Shown piece after piece: positions 1 through 10,617 of a stretch of 64,000 bases of DNA (its first letter is position 1; each line of letters starts with the position of its first letter). A program made the translations under genes and the position numbers. A model generated the notes under the pieces. It had not been told where the DNA came from. It was given only the letters and a program-made list of their open reading frames with translations, and did not search any database. Source of the DNA: Amyelois transitella (taxonomy: Eukaryota; Arthropoda; Insecta; Lepidoptera; Pyralidae); assembly GCF_032362555.1 (NCBI RefSeq), contig NC_083526.1, positions 3,678,001 through 3,742,000 on the forward strand, read 5' to 3'.

Positions 1-1678
1 AAAAATCTAGTTAAAAGTCTTTTAGTTAATTTTTTTGGGTTTTAAAAAACGTTTTGTTTTTCCCTGGTTGGTTATATAAGTCACTGGTTTGTAATCGTTC
101 GGAAAGTAAAGTTAAAAAATACACACTTTAGTTATATTTGGGGAAAATTTTTTTACGTAAATATTAAATTTACGTAAAAAGTTTTAAGATTATGTATATG
201 ATTAAGATATATCTCTGACTAAACTCCTAACAAATTTTAATTTGTTAAATATGGATGTTTGTTAGTGATTTTCATATTAACTGGGGTTTGTGGGAAAGTC
301 TTTTGATATGTTGTGTGTTGTCAAGGGTGAATAATTTTCAATTGTAATGGGAGCATCGAACAAATTAGATTTTATATTTAGATTGTTAATGTATTTTTTA
401 TTATTGGCTCAAATCATTCTTGTAAAAATGCAAATGTCTGCATATTGGTATGTTTTTTTTTTAAATGGTTCACTTTTCAATTCATTGGGAATTCAGATTA
501 GATATATAAAAAAATAAAAAAGTTAATTTTTTTTTTCAAAATTCTTCAAACAATTTTTTTTTTATTTTCATATTACATTATTCGTCACGAACATCATTAC
601 ATTCCGATTGTCGTCCTAGTTTGGGAGGTATGTCGAAACAATTAAATTTATACGGTGGCGGGACTCTCACTCACATTGGGAAAATGCATGTTTTTGTTTG
701 GGAGTAACGGGAAATTGTGTGTGTGTTGAATAAATTTTGACTAATAATGTATGCCTCAATCTTGAGAAAATGCTTGGTTATACAGTATATGATATGAGTG
801 AAACAGTTTTTTCAAACCTTCGTGATTTTTATAGTACCTATTGTAGTCATAAATTTTTATGCCTAGCAAAATAAAAAATAACTAAATTTAAATGGGATAA
901 ATTATGAAATTATCATAAAAGGCTGACTACTTAATCGCTGAATTTCTTTATTTGATCTCCAGTACAAACATAACTTTTTTTGTATTTTTATTTTTCATTA
1001 TTATCTCGTATCAATTCTGTTTCACTCATAGTCTTATTGTTTTCGGATTTATTGTGCTTAAGACGAGAACTTACATAGTTTAGCCGCAAAATAATCCTCT
1101 TAAAATTTTTGTGTGCGGGATTCTTCCAAATTTTGTTTATGGAAAAAATGGCCTTCTTGGAAAAACGTAGATTAGTGTGTGACTAAAACTATCTAGTTAT
1201 GTTCCTTGTTACTATAATTTCGTTGAATTTAAGCTTAATCTTTGTGATTTGATTTGTGTTATTAATAATTTATCTGTCAACCGTCTGGAAACCATCTTGA
1301 ATATTTTTTATTAATCAAGACGGTTGCCAGACCGAGCCTTATTTTAGTGAATAACAATATTCAATAATCGATGAATAATATAATATAATTATATTATATA
1401 TATAATATAATTAGTCCGAGAAAATCCTAAATTCCTTCACCCCAAACCGGAGAACGAGGTCATCTTTCCAACATTGTTCTGTCTTGTGTATAGTCGCCTG
1501 AGGAGAAACTTGATCCGCCTATGTTTTTGTTTTGTATGAAGAGAATGTCATGTTTATCTGCAGGCGAATACACTTAACTTAATTGATTCGCGGACGTGTG
1601 ACGTAATGTCAGGTCAAGAATACCCATAGAGTACGACATAAAAAGGTGTAAAATTTGACAAGATTTCCGTTTCCGCAG
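1..1678. other. AT-rich non-coding stretch, probable intron of the upstream gene
   Basis: No open frame of convincing length or composition was found on either strand. The stretch ends in a pyrimidine-rich run and CAG at 1676-1678, just before the candidate terminal exon, so it is read as intron. It contains an AT dinucleotide-rich patch near 1375-1415 and an imperfect hairpin near 1288-1332, described separately. The intron assignment is inference. Confidence 0.4.
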
Positions 1679-1797
1679 TGTCGCAAACAGAAATCAACAC
1701 CGGAAAATTGTCGAAGACCTCACTCCAGTATCAGAGCGAGTCGAGCCCGACGTCGTCGCAGCCGCTGATGTCGAAAAACGAAGCTGAGCGGGTCTAA
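1679..1797 (+). CDS. Probable terminal coding exon of an unidentified upstream gene
   Basis: A strong acceptor (pyrimidine-rich run ending CAG at 1676-1678) precedes 119 nt whose GC content is clearly above its surroundings. Taking two nucleotides to finish the previous codon, the frame reads 38 residues and then TAA at 1795-1797. The peptide is Ser/Thr/Gln-rich with an acidic-basic C-terminus ending NEAERV. A second frame is also open and ends at a TGA nearby; it looks less natural. No family was recognised. The rest of the gene lies off the left edge. The exon call rests on composition and splice signal only. Confidence 0.45.
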
Positions 1798-3572
1798 CGT
1801 TGTTATGTCGCTGTTGTATGCTTGTAGTATGCCGGACTTGATAGCTTGGGTCAAATTATTGACTATTGTCGATAAATTTTATAGATGTAAATGTTGATGT
1901 TGAAAACTTTAAATGCTTTTGCAAAAGGAATTTATGAAATAGATGTCAGTTGCTTAAGAAAGTAAGTTTGAGTTATTTTTTTTTTTTGTTTTTACTGTTA
2001 CAGTCGTGTTACGAAAGTAAGTTTTAACCCAAAATAACAATATACTAAACATGTTAATTATTATTTATTGCTAATGAATTGTTTATTTACGTGTCTGACG
2101 AACAAAATTTGTTGTTTTTTTTTTACTTATTGTTGATTTTTTACTTACAATGTTTTTGACTTTCAAACAATCCATTATAGTGAGTGCAAATAATATTTTC
2201 TTTTTTTAATTTAAACACTGTAATTGTTTTGTTCAGCCAGCTATAATGTCCGGTAATGTTCCCAGTTTTCGTAAAAATGTATTTGTGACACTATATTTTA
2301 TTACAAATGTTGTATCTTTTTTGGAAAACATTTTTTGACGAAAATCAATGTCAATTTACAATATAATAATATACTGTAAGTTTACAAAAGGCAAAATTAT
2401 TTATATTGTTTTTGGAGGTTTTATACATTTACAGATAACGCCTTCATATGTTTTGGCGTAACTGTAAGGCTGGTCGCCCACTACAGCAGTGTGAGTAAAA
2501 CCCGCTAAATCGTAGTTACAGCATTCAAATTTAGTAAATTGTGATTGGTGTCCTTTTACATAGGGACTCATATTTATTCTTTTTGATATATTTATGGTGT
2601 AGACGTTACATTAGACTTTTAATTCTTCCTACTACAAAGAGGCATTCAAAAACTCCTATTTTTCTGGTGAATAGTTTCTGAAAATCCCACAGTAATCCAT
2701 ACGTGCTGTAGATGAATTTTCAGTGTATTTTCTTCACACTGCTGTGAAAGACGGCCAGTAAAAAAAATGACATTCCTTCTGTCATTTGTATGAGTTCACC
2801 TATAAAAGTTGAGATCGCTGTCACTTGAATATGTTATTGTGTTTATTGTATTACCTGTAGCATTTAGCGTGCATTAGGAACTTTACAACTGTAATATGTT
2901 GTATTTTTATTTGAGTTTATTGTCTTGTTTGAACATAAAAATGGAATGTATGTTATGTAAGATACTATTTTGTTCACGGTTCAAAAGTCATTGAAAGTCT
3001 TTTGTAAGTGCTTTTTAAAGCATTTAACGTTAATAAATTATTCTTAACGATTCATATACATTTGACATAAAAGCGATAATCAAATACAGACCAAAATATC
3101 TTATTTTGACAATATTTTTTTGTTTTTTTTTTCAACGGATTTTTAAAATGTTTTTTTTTTCGATTCAACGCGACATATTTTCTCAAAACAGTTATAATAT
3201 GTCATGTATAGTTTTCCTAATGCACGATTTAACATTCGCACTGAATTAGGTTTTGGGATTTGAATGTATTATAGTTGCATGGTGCCGTTTATTTTAATTG
3301 TGTCTCATGTCCGACAATCACATGACTCGTTTTATAGGTGAAACAGGTGTGGTGCGAGACGCCATGTTGAAGAGATCAGTATTGTGTTAAGTTATGAAAG
3401 AAATCAATATTTAATACAATTTTGCAACTTATTCTTGTGTTTTATTTAGAAAATTCAAGATAATAAAGAAAATTAAAACAAGCACACAGAATCGGTATAA
3501 AACAGCTAAGATATAAAAAAACCTATTAACAGAAAAAAATAACGGTTTAACTAATAACGATTGCGTTTGCTC
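1798..3572 (+). other. Probable 3' UTR and downstream flank of the upstream gene
   Basis: AT-rich DNA with no usable open frame follows the candidate stop codon. AATAAA-type signals occur near 3031 and 3458. The BEL/Pao element is inserted about 115 bp past the second signal, so it may lie just outside the transcript or in an extended 3' UTR. Its 5-bp target site TGCTC is at 3568-3572. Confidence 0.35.
3568..3572. repeat. Target site duplication of the BEL/Pao element, left copy
   Basis: TGCTC directly abuts the first LTR and is repeated exactly at 12056-12060 after the second LTR. Five base pairs is the usual duplication length for BEL/Pao elements. Confidence 0.9.
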
Positions 3573-5010
3573 TGTTGCGGGTCGAGGTGACAGTATAACC
3601 CTGACTAGGTACCTGCCTCCCCTAGCCTCCCCTTCACTTATAGGGAGTCCCGAATTCCGCTCCAGTAGAAGTCCGCCCCCCCCCGCTGGTATATGACGTC
3701 AACGGCTGCGGACGCGGCAGTGAGGCCAACAAAGAATCCTCGGATGGTAGGTTGTGTAGAAATGGGGTCATCAACCTCTTCCAAAAGCCTATGTCTAATT
3801 TCACTTGATTGTTAATAAAACTACTATACGTGGGGTCATTGACCTTACTCACTGAGTGTCTATTCACTATATGATCACAAAATATCGAGTCTCTCTCTCT
3901 AATTAAAGTCTATGTCACTTAATAAAGTCTGAATTACTCACGGTTTAAAGGTTCAGTCACTGAAATCCAATAGCACTATCACTAATTGGAATACCTACTC
4001 ACTATGTTCAAGTCTTATTAGAATCCACTAAACTAATTGAAGAATTAAAAAACGAAAACAATACACACAATTTGTCCGTCCACTAACCACGCACAACACC
4101 TTATACTAATTTCCTAACACTATTAAACTATTACACTAAGAGGTATTATTCCGACTTAATTTCTTGAAGACTTTTTCTTTCTTGCAGACTTTTTCTTCCT
4201 TGAGGACTTTTTCTTTCTTGAGGTCTTCTTTTTCTTGATTTTTCACTTTAAACTGGAACAATTGCACTACGATGCCCTCTGCCGCCGATTTTACTATTGT
4301 AAGTCGGAGTAATACCTTAACGCGAACCTCAAATTTCGTGACGATTTCTGGTGTTGTGCATAGCTTCGCTTAGGTGATATTTATTTACTTTTCTCAATTT
4401 CACATGATAAAAACATAACAATTTCCATTTTCCAAATAAAGTAACAAAAATTCTCATCATATAAAATAATTTACAAATATCACAATTTCTTTCTCAAAGA
4501 GATTTTCACAAAAGTTTGTCTTCAACCTATGCTTTCATCAAAATTTCTTGTCAACTTTTAAATATTTCTCGAATATACAATATAAGATTCTAATAAATTC
4601 TAAGTTATACAAAAATACATATATCATACTTTCTTATTACAATACTTTCGTTTCTATAAACAATATACTTTTCGAGAAATTTACTTACATTTGTTGACTT
4701 CAAAAAACATAATTCAATTATTGACCTTGTGTCCTTGACTTTTATAAAAATAGCGTTATCACTTATCTATGACGGTCTGCGTTATCGTTTATCAATTAGG
4801 TTTCATAAATAATAATAACAATATCTAAAATATGCCTCTAAAGTGCTCATTCGCTTTCTAGTGTACTATCTAATGCAATTGACCGTCGTGGTGGGGGTAT
4901 TGTTTGATCTCGCTTCTTTTGTTCTATACAATACAATACTTAATGAGTGTGCTACAATATGACAATGTTTTACGAGTGTGCGCTATGTTAAATTTAATGT
5001 GTCGCTAACA
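3573..5010 (-). repeat. BEL/Pao LTR, downstream (3') copy
   Basis: Ends are TG...CA in plus orientation, the mirror of TG...CA in element sense. It matches 10618-12055 base for base over the parts compared. At 1438 bp it is long. A C-homopolymer lies at 3675-3684, and a purine/pyrimidine-biased tandem array of about three 24-bp units lies at 4165-4240. The 77-codon frame inside it (3634-3867) is present in both LTRs only because the LTRs are the same, and is not counted as a gene. Confidence 0.93.
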
Positions 5011-5021
5011 AACTCTCCCTC
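5011..5021 (-). other. Polypurine tract of the BEL/Pao element
   Basis: In element sense the 11 bases directly before the 3' LTR read GAGGGAGAGTT. A purine-rich run at this position is the expected primer for second-strand synthesis. Confidence 0.75.
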
Positions 5022-5134
5022 GTGCTGCGCACAAACTCTTGAAGCGACATCAAACGTTTCTTATTCTACTTATGCTATTACATCTTTGCTATAATGTCCA
5101 TGCACTTTTATTTCACTTTTACTTTCACTAAATT

Positions 5135-8100
5135 TCACTTTTGCTCTGCTTTGTTTTCACTATTCACTGGCACTATCACTACTAGCTTCGAAGCTGGCCG
5201 TCGCAGAATGCCACCACCGGTAGCCACATCAACGACTCTGGTCCGGTCGTCGGGGCCCGGCAGCGTGCGCACTACCCTCCCGCGAGGCCACGTGCCTCGC
5301 GGTAAGGCAGGATCCAGGACTGCTACGATGTCCCCACATCGGATGTCTCGGGTTGGCTGGCCGACGTTCCTCCGTGGCAGCAAGCCAGGAAGATATTCTT
5401 TCAGCCAGCGAGACCAGAAGTGGTCCGCTAGCCGCTGCGAAGTCTTCCACGAAGGTTTTCCGACAAGATCGGAATCGGAGAACGCGCCCAGCCTAGGCGC
5501 GCCGCAGGATCGCCCAATGAGGAAGTGGTTGGGCGTGAGTGACTCTGGATTGGTGCAGTCTTCCAGTTCGGTGAGAGGTCGAGAGTTGATAATGTGCTCG
5601 ACCTCAAGCAGAAGAGTGTGTAGCGTCTCTTCTGAAGGATTCTTCTCTTTGAGCACGGCCGTCAGCGAAGTCTTAACGGACCGTACCAGTCTCTCCCACG
5701 CTCCTCCCATGTTCGGAGCACCAGGCGGTATGAATTTCCACCTGACGCCAATGTTGTCCGCGGCTGCCTCTACCTCTTCTTTCTTCAATGCTTCTACAGC
5801 TTCCTTCAGCTCTCTGTTGGCACCCACAAAATTAGTACCATTGTCACTATAGATTACTTTTGGCATACCTCTTCTCGCGGCGAATCTTCTCAGGGCCATG
5901 ATCATGGAGTCGGTTGACAGCGATGTAGCCAACTCTACGTGCACTGCTCTGGTTGTGAGACAGGTGAACAGTGCGCCCCATCGTTTTTCATGTCTTCTCC
6001 CAATGGTAATGGTCATCGGTCCGAAGTAATCTACAGCTGTGCAAGTGAACGGGTGACTGTTGTGAGACAGTCTTTCTGGAGGCAGATCTCCCATCGGTAT
6101 AGTCGTCGGCATGGACTTTCTTACTTTGCACCATTGACAGAGGTGCGCGATTGATCGTACTGCTGCTCTTATTCCCACGATCCAGTATCTTTGTCTTAAT
6201 TCGTTGATGACAGTAGCGTGGTTTCCGTGATGGAACACATTGTGGTAATGTTGGATAAGCAGTCGTGTTATCCAATCCCGTTTATCTAATACTATCGGGT
6301 TCTTTTCTTGTTGTGTTCCTTCGACGGCGTTAATTCTTCCTTTCAATCGAAGTATTCCGTCGATTTCGACTATATCTAAATTATGCAGCTTCTGACTTTT
6401 CGTTAAATGTTGACCTTTTCTCAACGTATCTATTTCGGCTTTGAAACTTTCGTCTTGACTTCGTCGCATCAATAGTGCCTCTGCTTTCGCTAACTGATGC
6501 GTTTCCAACGGAATAAAGAGTTTTTGTTGCTCTTTTGAAATCTTTTTTAGAACAATTGGAGTCTTCTTCCTTTTTCTGTTCTTCCTCCATGGTTCATCTT
6601 TCTTAGTCGCGTTGACTTTCTCTTTTTCTTGCTTATTATTTCTTAATATTTCGACGAATTGAACCACTCTTGCCGTGGACCTTAGGAGTCTATTCCAACT
6701 TGAAAATCTTTTCGGATCTGGCGTAGAAAACTCTTTCTGTCTCGTTGTTGCTACTTTTTCAATCTTCTTGTCCTCTTCGTGCGGTTCTCTCTTGATTTCT
6801 TTCGGCTTCGGCCAATGTTCCTCAGATTGTTTTAAGAATTCAGGCCCTTCAAACCATCTGTGTCTTTCGTTGAAGTTTTCGGGCACATCCCTGGTTGCAT
6901 CGTCAGCCGGGTTTTGGTTTGTCGGTACCCATCTCCAATCTTGTGGTTTCGAAAGTTCTTCGATTTCGGCCAAGCGATGTGCCACGAACGTCTTAAATGT
7001 CCTCGGGTCTGATTTGATCCATGAAAGAACCGTCGTTGAGTCTGTCCAAAAAGTCTTTTTTACTACCGTCAGATCCATTTCTTTTTCAATTGCGCGCGCT
7101 AGTCTGCAACCTAACAATGCTGCTTGAAGTTCCAGTCTTGGAACGGATATCGGTTTTAGAGGAGTTACCCTGTTCTTTGCTGCGATCAACGAGGTTTTCG
7201 CATCTTCTTCTATCGTTTTCCAATATGCTGAGGCTGCATAGGACGTTTCGCTTGCATCCGTGAAGACGTGTAGCTCTCCCTCGGTGTGGTGAGGAGAGAT
7301 GCATCGTGGTATTGTGAGCTCTTCTATTGTCTTCATATGTTGTAAGTATTTACGCCATTCGTCTTCCTCTGATGCCAAAATTTCGGTGTCCCATCCAACT
7401 CCGCTTCTCCAGATATTCTGCATTAGTTTCTTACCTTGAATAAGAACTGGAGCTATTAATCCCAAGGGATCAAATGTTGACATGATTGCGCTGACCACTT
7501 GTCTTTTCGTAGGGGTCTTTTCTCCTCGTAAAATTTCCCTTGGTACGTTTCTCATTGCTACTCGAAATGAAAAGCAGTCTTCTTGTACTTTCCATTTCAT
7601 TCCGAGCGTTTTCTCTTCTTGCTGACCAAGTTCTAATTCCTTTTTCAAACTATTATCTCCGTTGATCCTTTTCAATACATTAGGACGGTTGGATGCCCAT
7701 CCTCTTAAATGGAAACTTGCTTTCTTATGTATTTCGTCGACTGTCGTGGCGACTTCTACCGCATGTTCTTCTTCCCAAAAACTTTGTAGATAATCGTCCA
7801 TGTAATGATTCTTTTCTATCGCTTTGATGGCCTCATGGTGCCCTTGTCCGTTGTCTTTCGCGTTTTTGTTTTTCACAAATATTGCTGTACTGGGTGATGA
7901 GGCCGCTCCGAATATCACAGTTTTAAGACGATACTCCTTCATTGGTCCTGTCCTGTCGCCTCCTCTCCATAAGAATCTCAAACTATCTCTGTCGTCTTCT
8001 CTCATAAGGATTTGCAGGAACATCTCTTTAATGTCGGCTACGACTGCAATAGGACCTTGACGAAAGCGTATTAACACACCCCATAATGATTGTAGCAGAT

Positions 8101-10576
8101 CCGGTCCAGATAAGAGCGCGTCGTTCAGACACTTCCCATTGGATCTTGCTGCTGCATCAAATACTATCCTTCTTTTCTTTTTCGTTGGGTGAGTGACGGC
8201 GAAGTGCGGTAAGTACCACAATCTCGTGGATGTACTATATTTCGGAGCTTCTTCTGCGTAGTCTGAATCCAACAAATGTTGTATCTGTTTCTCGTAGTCG
8301 GCTTTCAGTTCAGGATCTTTATCCAACTTTTTCTCTAAGTTTCTCATTCTGCTTTCCGCAGTTGATCGATTGTCTGGAAGAGTTTCGTCTTCCGCTTTCC
8401 AGATTAATCCCGCTTCGTATTTATCGACAGCAACTTTTCGCACGACTTCTTCCAATTTCTTTGTTGCTCTCTCTTCAATGTCAGACGATGGCTTCCTTTC
8501 AGTGACACCTAGTGCTTCTATTGCGAAGTGTTCTTTAATTATGGCATCCAAATTGTCGTCTTGACTTTTCAGATGCGCACATCTCATAAACTGTACTTGT
8601 TTCGTTATCCCACCATCGCAACCGTGTAATACCCATCCCAGCTTCGTGAATGAAGCAACGGGTTCGTCCTTCTTGCGTTTCCTAGTGTGTCTCGATACGA
8701 TCAGTTCCCAATTGTCCTGACCTATTAACATTTTCGGAGGCATGTCTTCGTAACATATTTTGTCGATAAGAGGCTTCAGGTGTGGACAGGCTTCCAATCT
8801 CGCTCTATCCACTGTTTGCGGTGACAACTGGATTTCTTTAATTGTTCTCACGTTATTTATGTTCATTTTCTTCCGTTGGTGGACGCCTTTAATCTTCAAA
8901 TTGATTCTTTCAGAATCCGTGTTTCTTATCGTATTTCCACCAACTGTTTCTAGAGCAAGGATTTCTTTCGGTCCTGTGGCTCCTATTTCTTTTGCTGTAG
9001 CTTCGTCCAGCAATGTGACTGTCGAACCTTCATCCAGAAGTGCTAATACTTTCACAGATTTCGTTGGCCCGTATAGCTGTACGGGCATTATTTTCAATAG
9101 CGCTTGTGGTGTTTTCAAAGTGTTGACAGTTCCAGTAACACTAGCTTCTTCTTTCCTCTTTTCATCTGTACTGTTTTCTTTCTTATATTCCTTATGAAGA
9201 AGCGCATGGTGTAATCTCTTACATTGTCGGCAGGGTCTAGACCTGCAATCATCTTTTCGATGTCGTCCTCTTAGGCAATTGAAGCAAACTTTCAACTTTT
9301 TTACCATTTCCCACCTTTCGTCGATACTTGCGTTTTTCAATTCTTTGCATTCCGAAAAATAGTGATCTCCTTTGCATTGAATACATTGAATTCCCCTTCT
9401 CATGGGTTGTTCAACTGCTACGTGTGCTGACTGCCTCTTTGGTTGTATCACTTTCTTCTTTTCGTTTGATAGCAGCACAACACTTCTATCGGCTTCTTTG
9501 TTCAGGAAGTTAGCTAATATTTCGAGATCAGGTTCATCTTCGTCGTATTGTGCGATATAATCGCACCATCTAAATTGAATAAACGCTGGTAATTTTTCCG
9601 TGATTTGTTTCACTATTTCCGGTGAGTGTAGGTACTTGTTTTTCTTTAACCCTTTGATACTTGTCACACTGTTGTTGACTTTACATGAGAATGCACTAAG
9701 TTCTTGTACATTTTCACTTACACGAGGAAGCGCCCTTAATTTGTCTAATTCGGCTGTGACTAATAAGTCCGCTCTACCGAATCTTCTCCTTAATGCTTCC
9801 ATGACGTCATTGGGTTGAGAATCCGAATATAATATATTTTTCACTGCTTCTCTTGCTTGTCCCACGATGCTTTTTCTTAGTCGAGCCATATTCTGAACTG
9901 CCGAAAACATAGTAGATGTTTCGGTGTATACTGTTAGGAAAGCTAGCCATTCTGTACTATCTCCATTAAATGTTGGTAACTCAAACATGTACTTCGGTGG
10001 CAACGGTTTGTGTTTCGAAGTAGCTTTTTCGAATGCCGCTGCTATAGCTGAAGCGAGGTTGTTCATTGGTAGATCCTCATTTCTGTTGAATGGAACTTCC
10101 ATACATGACGCGTTGTCTTGTGTGCCAGCCATCCAACTTCGTACACGATCCGCCCTGTCCTCTGGTTCCTCTAGGTCGGAATCAGATTCTTCCTCAAGAA
10201 GTTTCGCCTCTGCTTCCCTTTTCGCGGTTTCTGCTTTTATTTGTTCCAATTTGAGTTCCGCAATTTCTTTTTCCAATTGAAGTTTCCTTCTTGTTTTCAC
10301 TGACTTGCTTGTTCCTGCTCTCTTGCTCCTAGATGGGGAGCGCGTTGTCTGCGTAGGCTCGCTATCTCTCGGTTCCATTGGAACTAATGTCATCGTGCTT
10401 CCCGGTAGTGCTTGTTCTCGCGTTCCAGTTTGCATGCTTGTGTTTGTGGAGTCCTCAGTTCCACTTGTAGTTCCTCGACTTGTAGGAGTTCTATGTGTTG
10501 TGCCTGTTTCTTCACTTGTTGTAGTAGGTGGACGTAATGGTTCCATTTTGCCTTTCTGGCTTCTCGTTACTGGCAT
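5135..10576 (-). CDS. Gag-Pol polyprotein of the BEL/Pao retrotransposon
   Basis: One 1813-residue frame encodes Gag and Pol without a frameshift or stop. The start chosen is the first ATG (10574-10576), because the open frame upstream contains only GTG. In order: a charged coiled-coil-like segment (about 85-140); a Gag region of the DUF1759 type (about 175-350); three Cys/His knuckles (about 397-455); a Pao-type aspartic protease with DEGSTVTL near 513; reverse transcriptase with YMDD near 920; RNase H with FTDAS near 1103 and WTDST near 1177; an integrase zinc domain (HH-CC, about 1438-1480); an integrase core with D near 1513, D in YSDNG near 1575 and E in AWERL near 1624; and a C-terminal DUF5641-like domain (about 1720-1805). 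All catalytic residues checked are present. Processing into mature proteins is inferred from the family. Confidence 0.93.
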   Translation of the reverse strand: MPVTRSQKGKMEPLRPPTTTSEETGTTHRTPTSRGTTSGTEDSTNTSMQTGTREQALPGSTMTLVPMEPRDSEPTQTTRSPSRSKRAGTSKSVKTRRKLQLEKEIAELKLEQIKAETAKREAEAKLLEEESDSDLEEPEDRADRVRSWMAGTQDNASCMEVPFNRNEDLPMNNLASAIAAAFEKATSKHKPLPPKYMFELPTFNGDSTEWLAFLTVYTETSTMFSAVQNMARLRKSIVGQAREAVKNILYSDSQPNDVMEALRRRFGRADLLVTAELDKLRALPRVSENVQELSAFSCKVNNSVTSIKGLKKNKYLHSPEIVKQITEKLPAFIQFRWCDYIAQYDEDEPDLEILANFLNKEADRSVVLLSNEKKKVIQPKRQSAHVAVEQPMRRGIQCIQCKGDHYFSECKELKNASIDERWEMVKKLKVCFNCLRGRHRKDDCRSRPCRQCKRLHHALLHKEYKKENSTDEKRKEEASVTGTVNTLKTPQALLKIMPVQLYGPTKSVKVLALLDEGSTVTLLDEATAKEIGATGPKEILALETVGGNTIRNTDSERINLKIKGVHQRKKMNINNVRTIKEIQLSPQTVDRARLEACPHLKPLIDKICYEDMPPKMLIGQDNWELIVSRHTRKRKKDEPVASFTKLGWVLHGCDGGITKQVQFMRCAHLKSQDDNLDAIIKEHFAIEALGVTERKPSSDIEERATKKLEEVVRKVAVDKYEAGLIWKAEDETLPDNRSTAESRMRNLEKKLDKDPELKADYEKQIQHLLDSDYAEEAPKYSTSTRLWYLPHFAVTHPTKKKRRIVFDAAARSNGKCLNDALLSGPDLLQSLWGVLIRFRQGPIAVVADIKEMFLQILMREDDRDSLRFLWRGGDRTGPMKEYRLKTVIFGAASSPSTAIFVKNKNAKDNGQGHHEAIKAIEKNHYMDDYLQSFWEEEHAVEVATTVDEIHKKASFHLRGWASNRPNVLKRINGDNSLKKELELGQQEEKTLGMKWKVQEDCFSFRVAMRNVPREILRGEKTPTKRQVVSAIMSTFDPLGLIAPVLIQGKKLMQNIWRSGVGWDTEILASEEDEWRKYLQHMKTIEELTIPRCISPHHTEGELHVFTDASETSYAASAYWKTIEEDAKTSLIAAKNRVTPLKPISVPRLELQAALLGCRLARAIEKEMDLTVVKKTFWTDSTTVLSWIKSDPRTFKTFVAHRLAEIEELSKPQDWRWVPTNQNPADDATRDVPENFNERHRWFEGPEFLKQSEEHWPKPKEIKREPHEEDKKIEKVATTRQKEFSTPDPKRFSSWNRLLRSTARVVQFVEILRNNKQEKEKVNATKKDEPWRKNRKRKKTPIVLKKISKEQQKLFIPLETHQLAKAEALLMRRSQDESFKAEIDTLRKGQHLTKSQKLHNLDIVEIDGILRLKGRINAVEGTQQEKNPIVLDKRDWITRLLIQHYHNVFHHGNHATVINELRQRYWIVGIRAAVRSIAHLCQWCKVRKSMPTTIPMGDLPPERLSHNSHPFTCTAVDYFGPMTITIGRRHEKRWGALFTCLTTRAVHVELATSLSTDSMIMALRRFAARRGMPKVIYSDNGTNFVGANRELKEAVEALKKEEVEAAADNIGVRWKFIPPGAPNMGGAWERLVRSVKTSLTAVLKEKNPSEETLHTLLLEVEHIINSRPLTELEDCTNPESLTPNHFLIGRSCGAPRLGAFSDSDLVGKPSWKTSQRLADHFWSRWLKEYLPGLLPRRNVGQPTRDIRCGDIVAVLDPALPRGTWPRGRVVRTLPGPDDRTRVVDVATGGGILRRPASKLVVIVPVNSENKAEQK

Positions 10577-10594
10577 TTTGAAAGGTATTGAAGA

Positions 10595-10611
10595 TCCGGC
10601 TCGAAGGACCA
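10595..10611 (-). other. Primer-binding site complementary to tRNA-Tyr
   Basis: Six bases inside the 5' LTR end, the plus strand reads TCCGGCTCGAAGGACCA. That is the 3' end of eukaryotic tRNA-Tyr, T-arm and acceptor stem plus CCA, so the element strand is complementary to it over 17 nt. The tRNA identity is from memory of the conserved insect tRNA-Tyr 3' end. Confidence 0.8.
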
Positions 10612-10617
10612 CGCCTT

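Noticed and set aside
1370-1416. Regulatory palindrome in the AT-rich patch
   Set aside because: TA-dinucleotide DNA is self-complementary by composition and needs no functional explanation.
3634-3867. 77-codon frame on the minus strand, repeated exactly at 10679-10912
   Set aside because: It lies wholly within the LTR, and is duplicated only because the two LTRs match. It has no family features.
5094-5852. 252-codon plus-strand frame
   Set aside because: It is antisense to the integrase and C-terminal end of the BEL/Pao polyprotein; composition follows the real frame.
10577-10612. Extension of Gag-Pol by 12 codons from a GTG
   Set aside because: GTG starts are not expected in an insect element, and this piece overlaps the primer site. 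The first ATG at 10576 was used.
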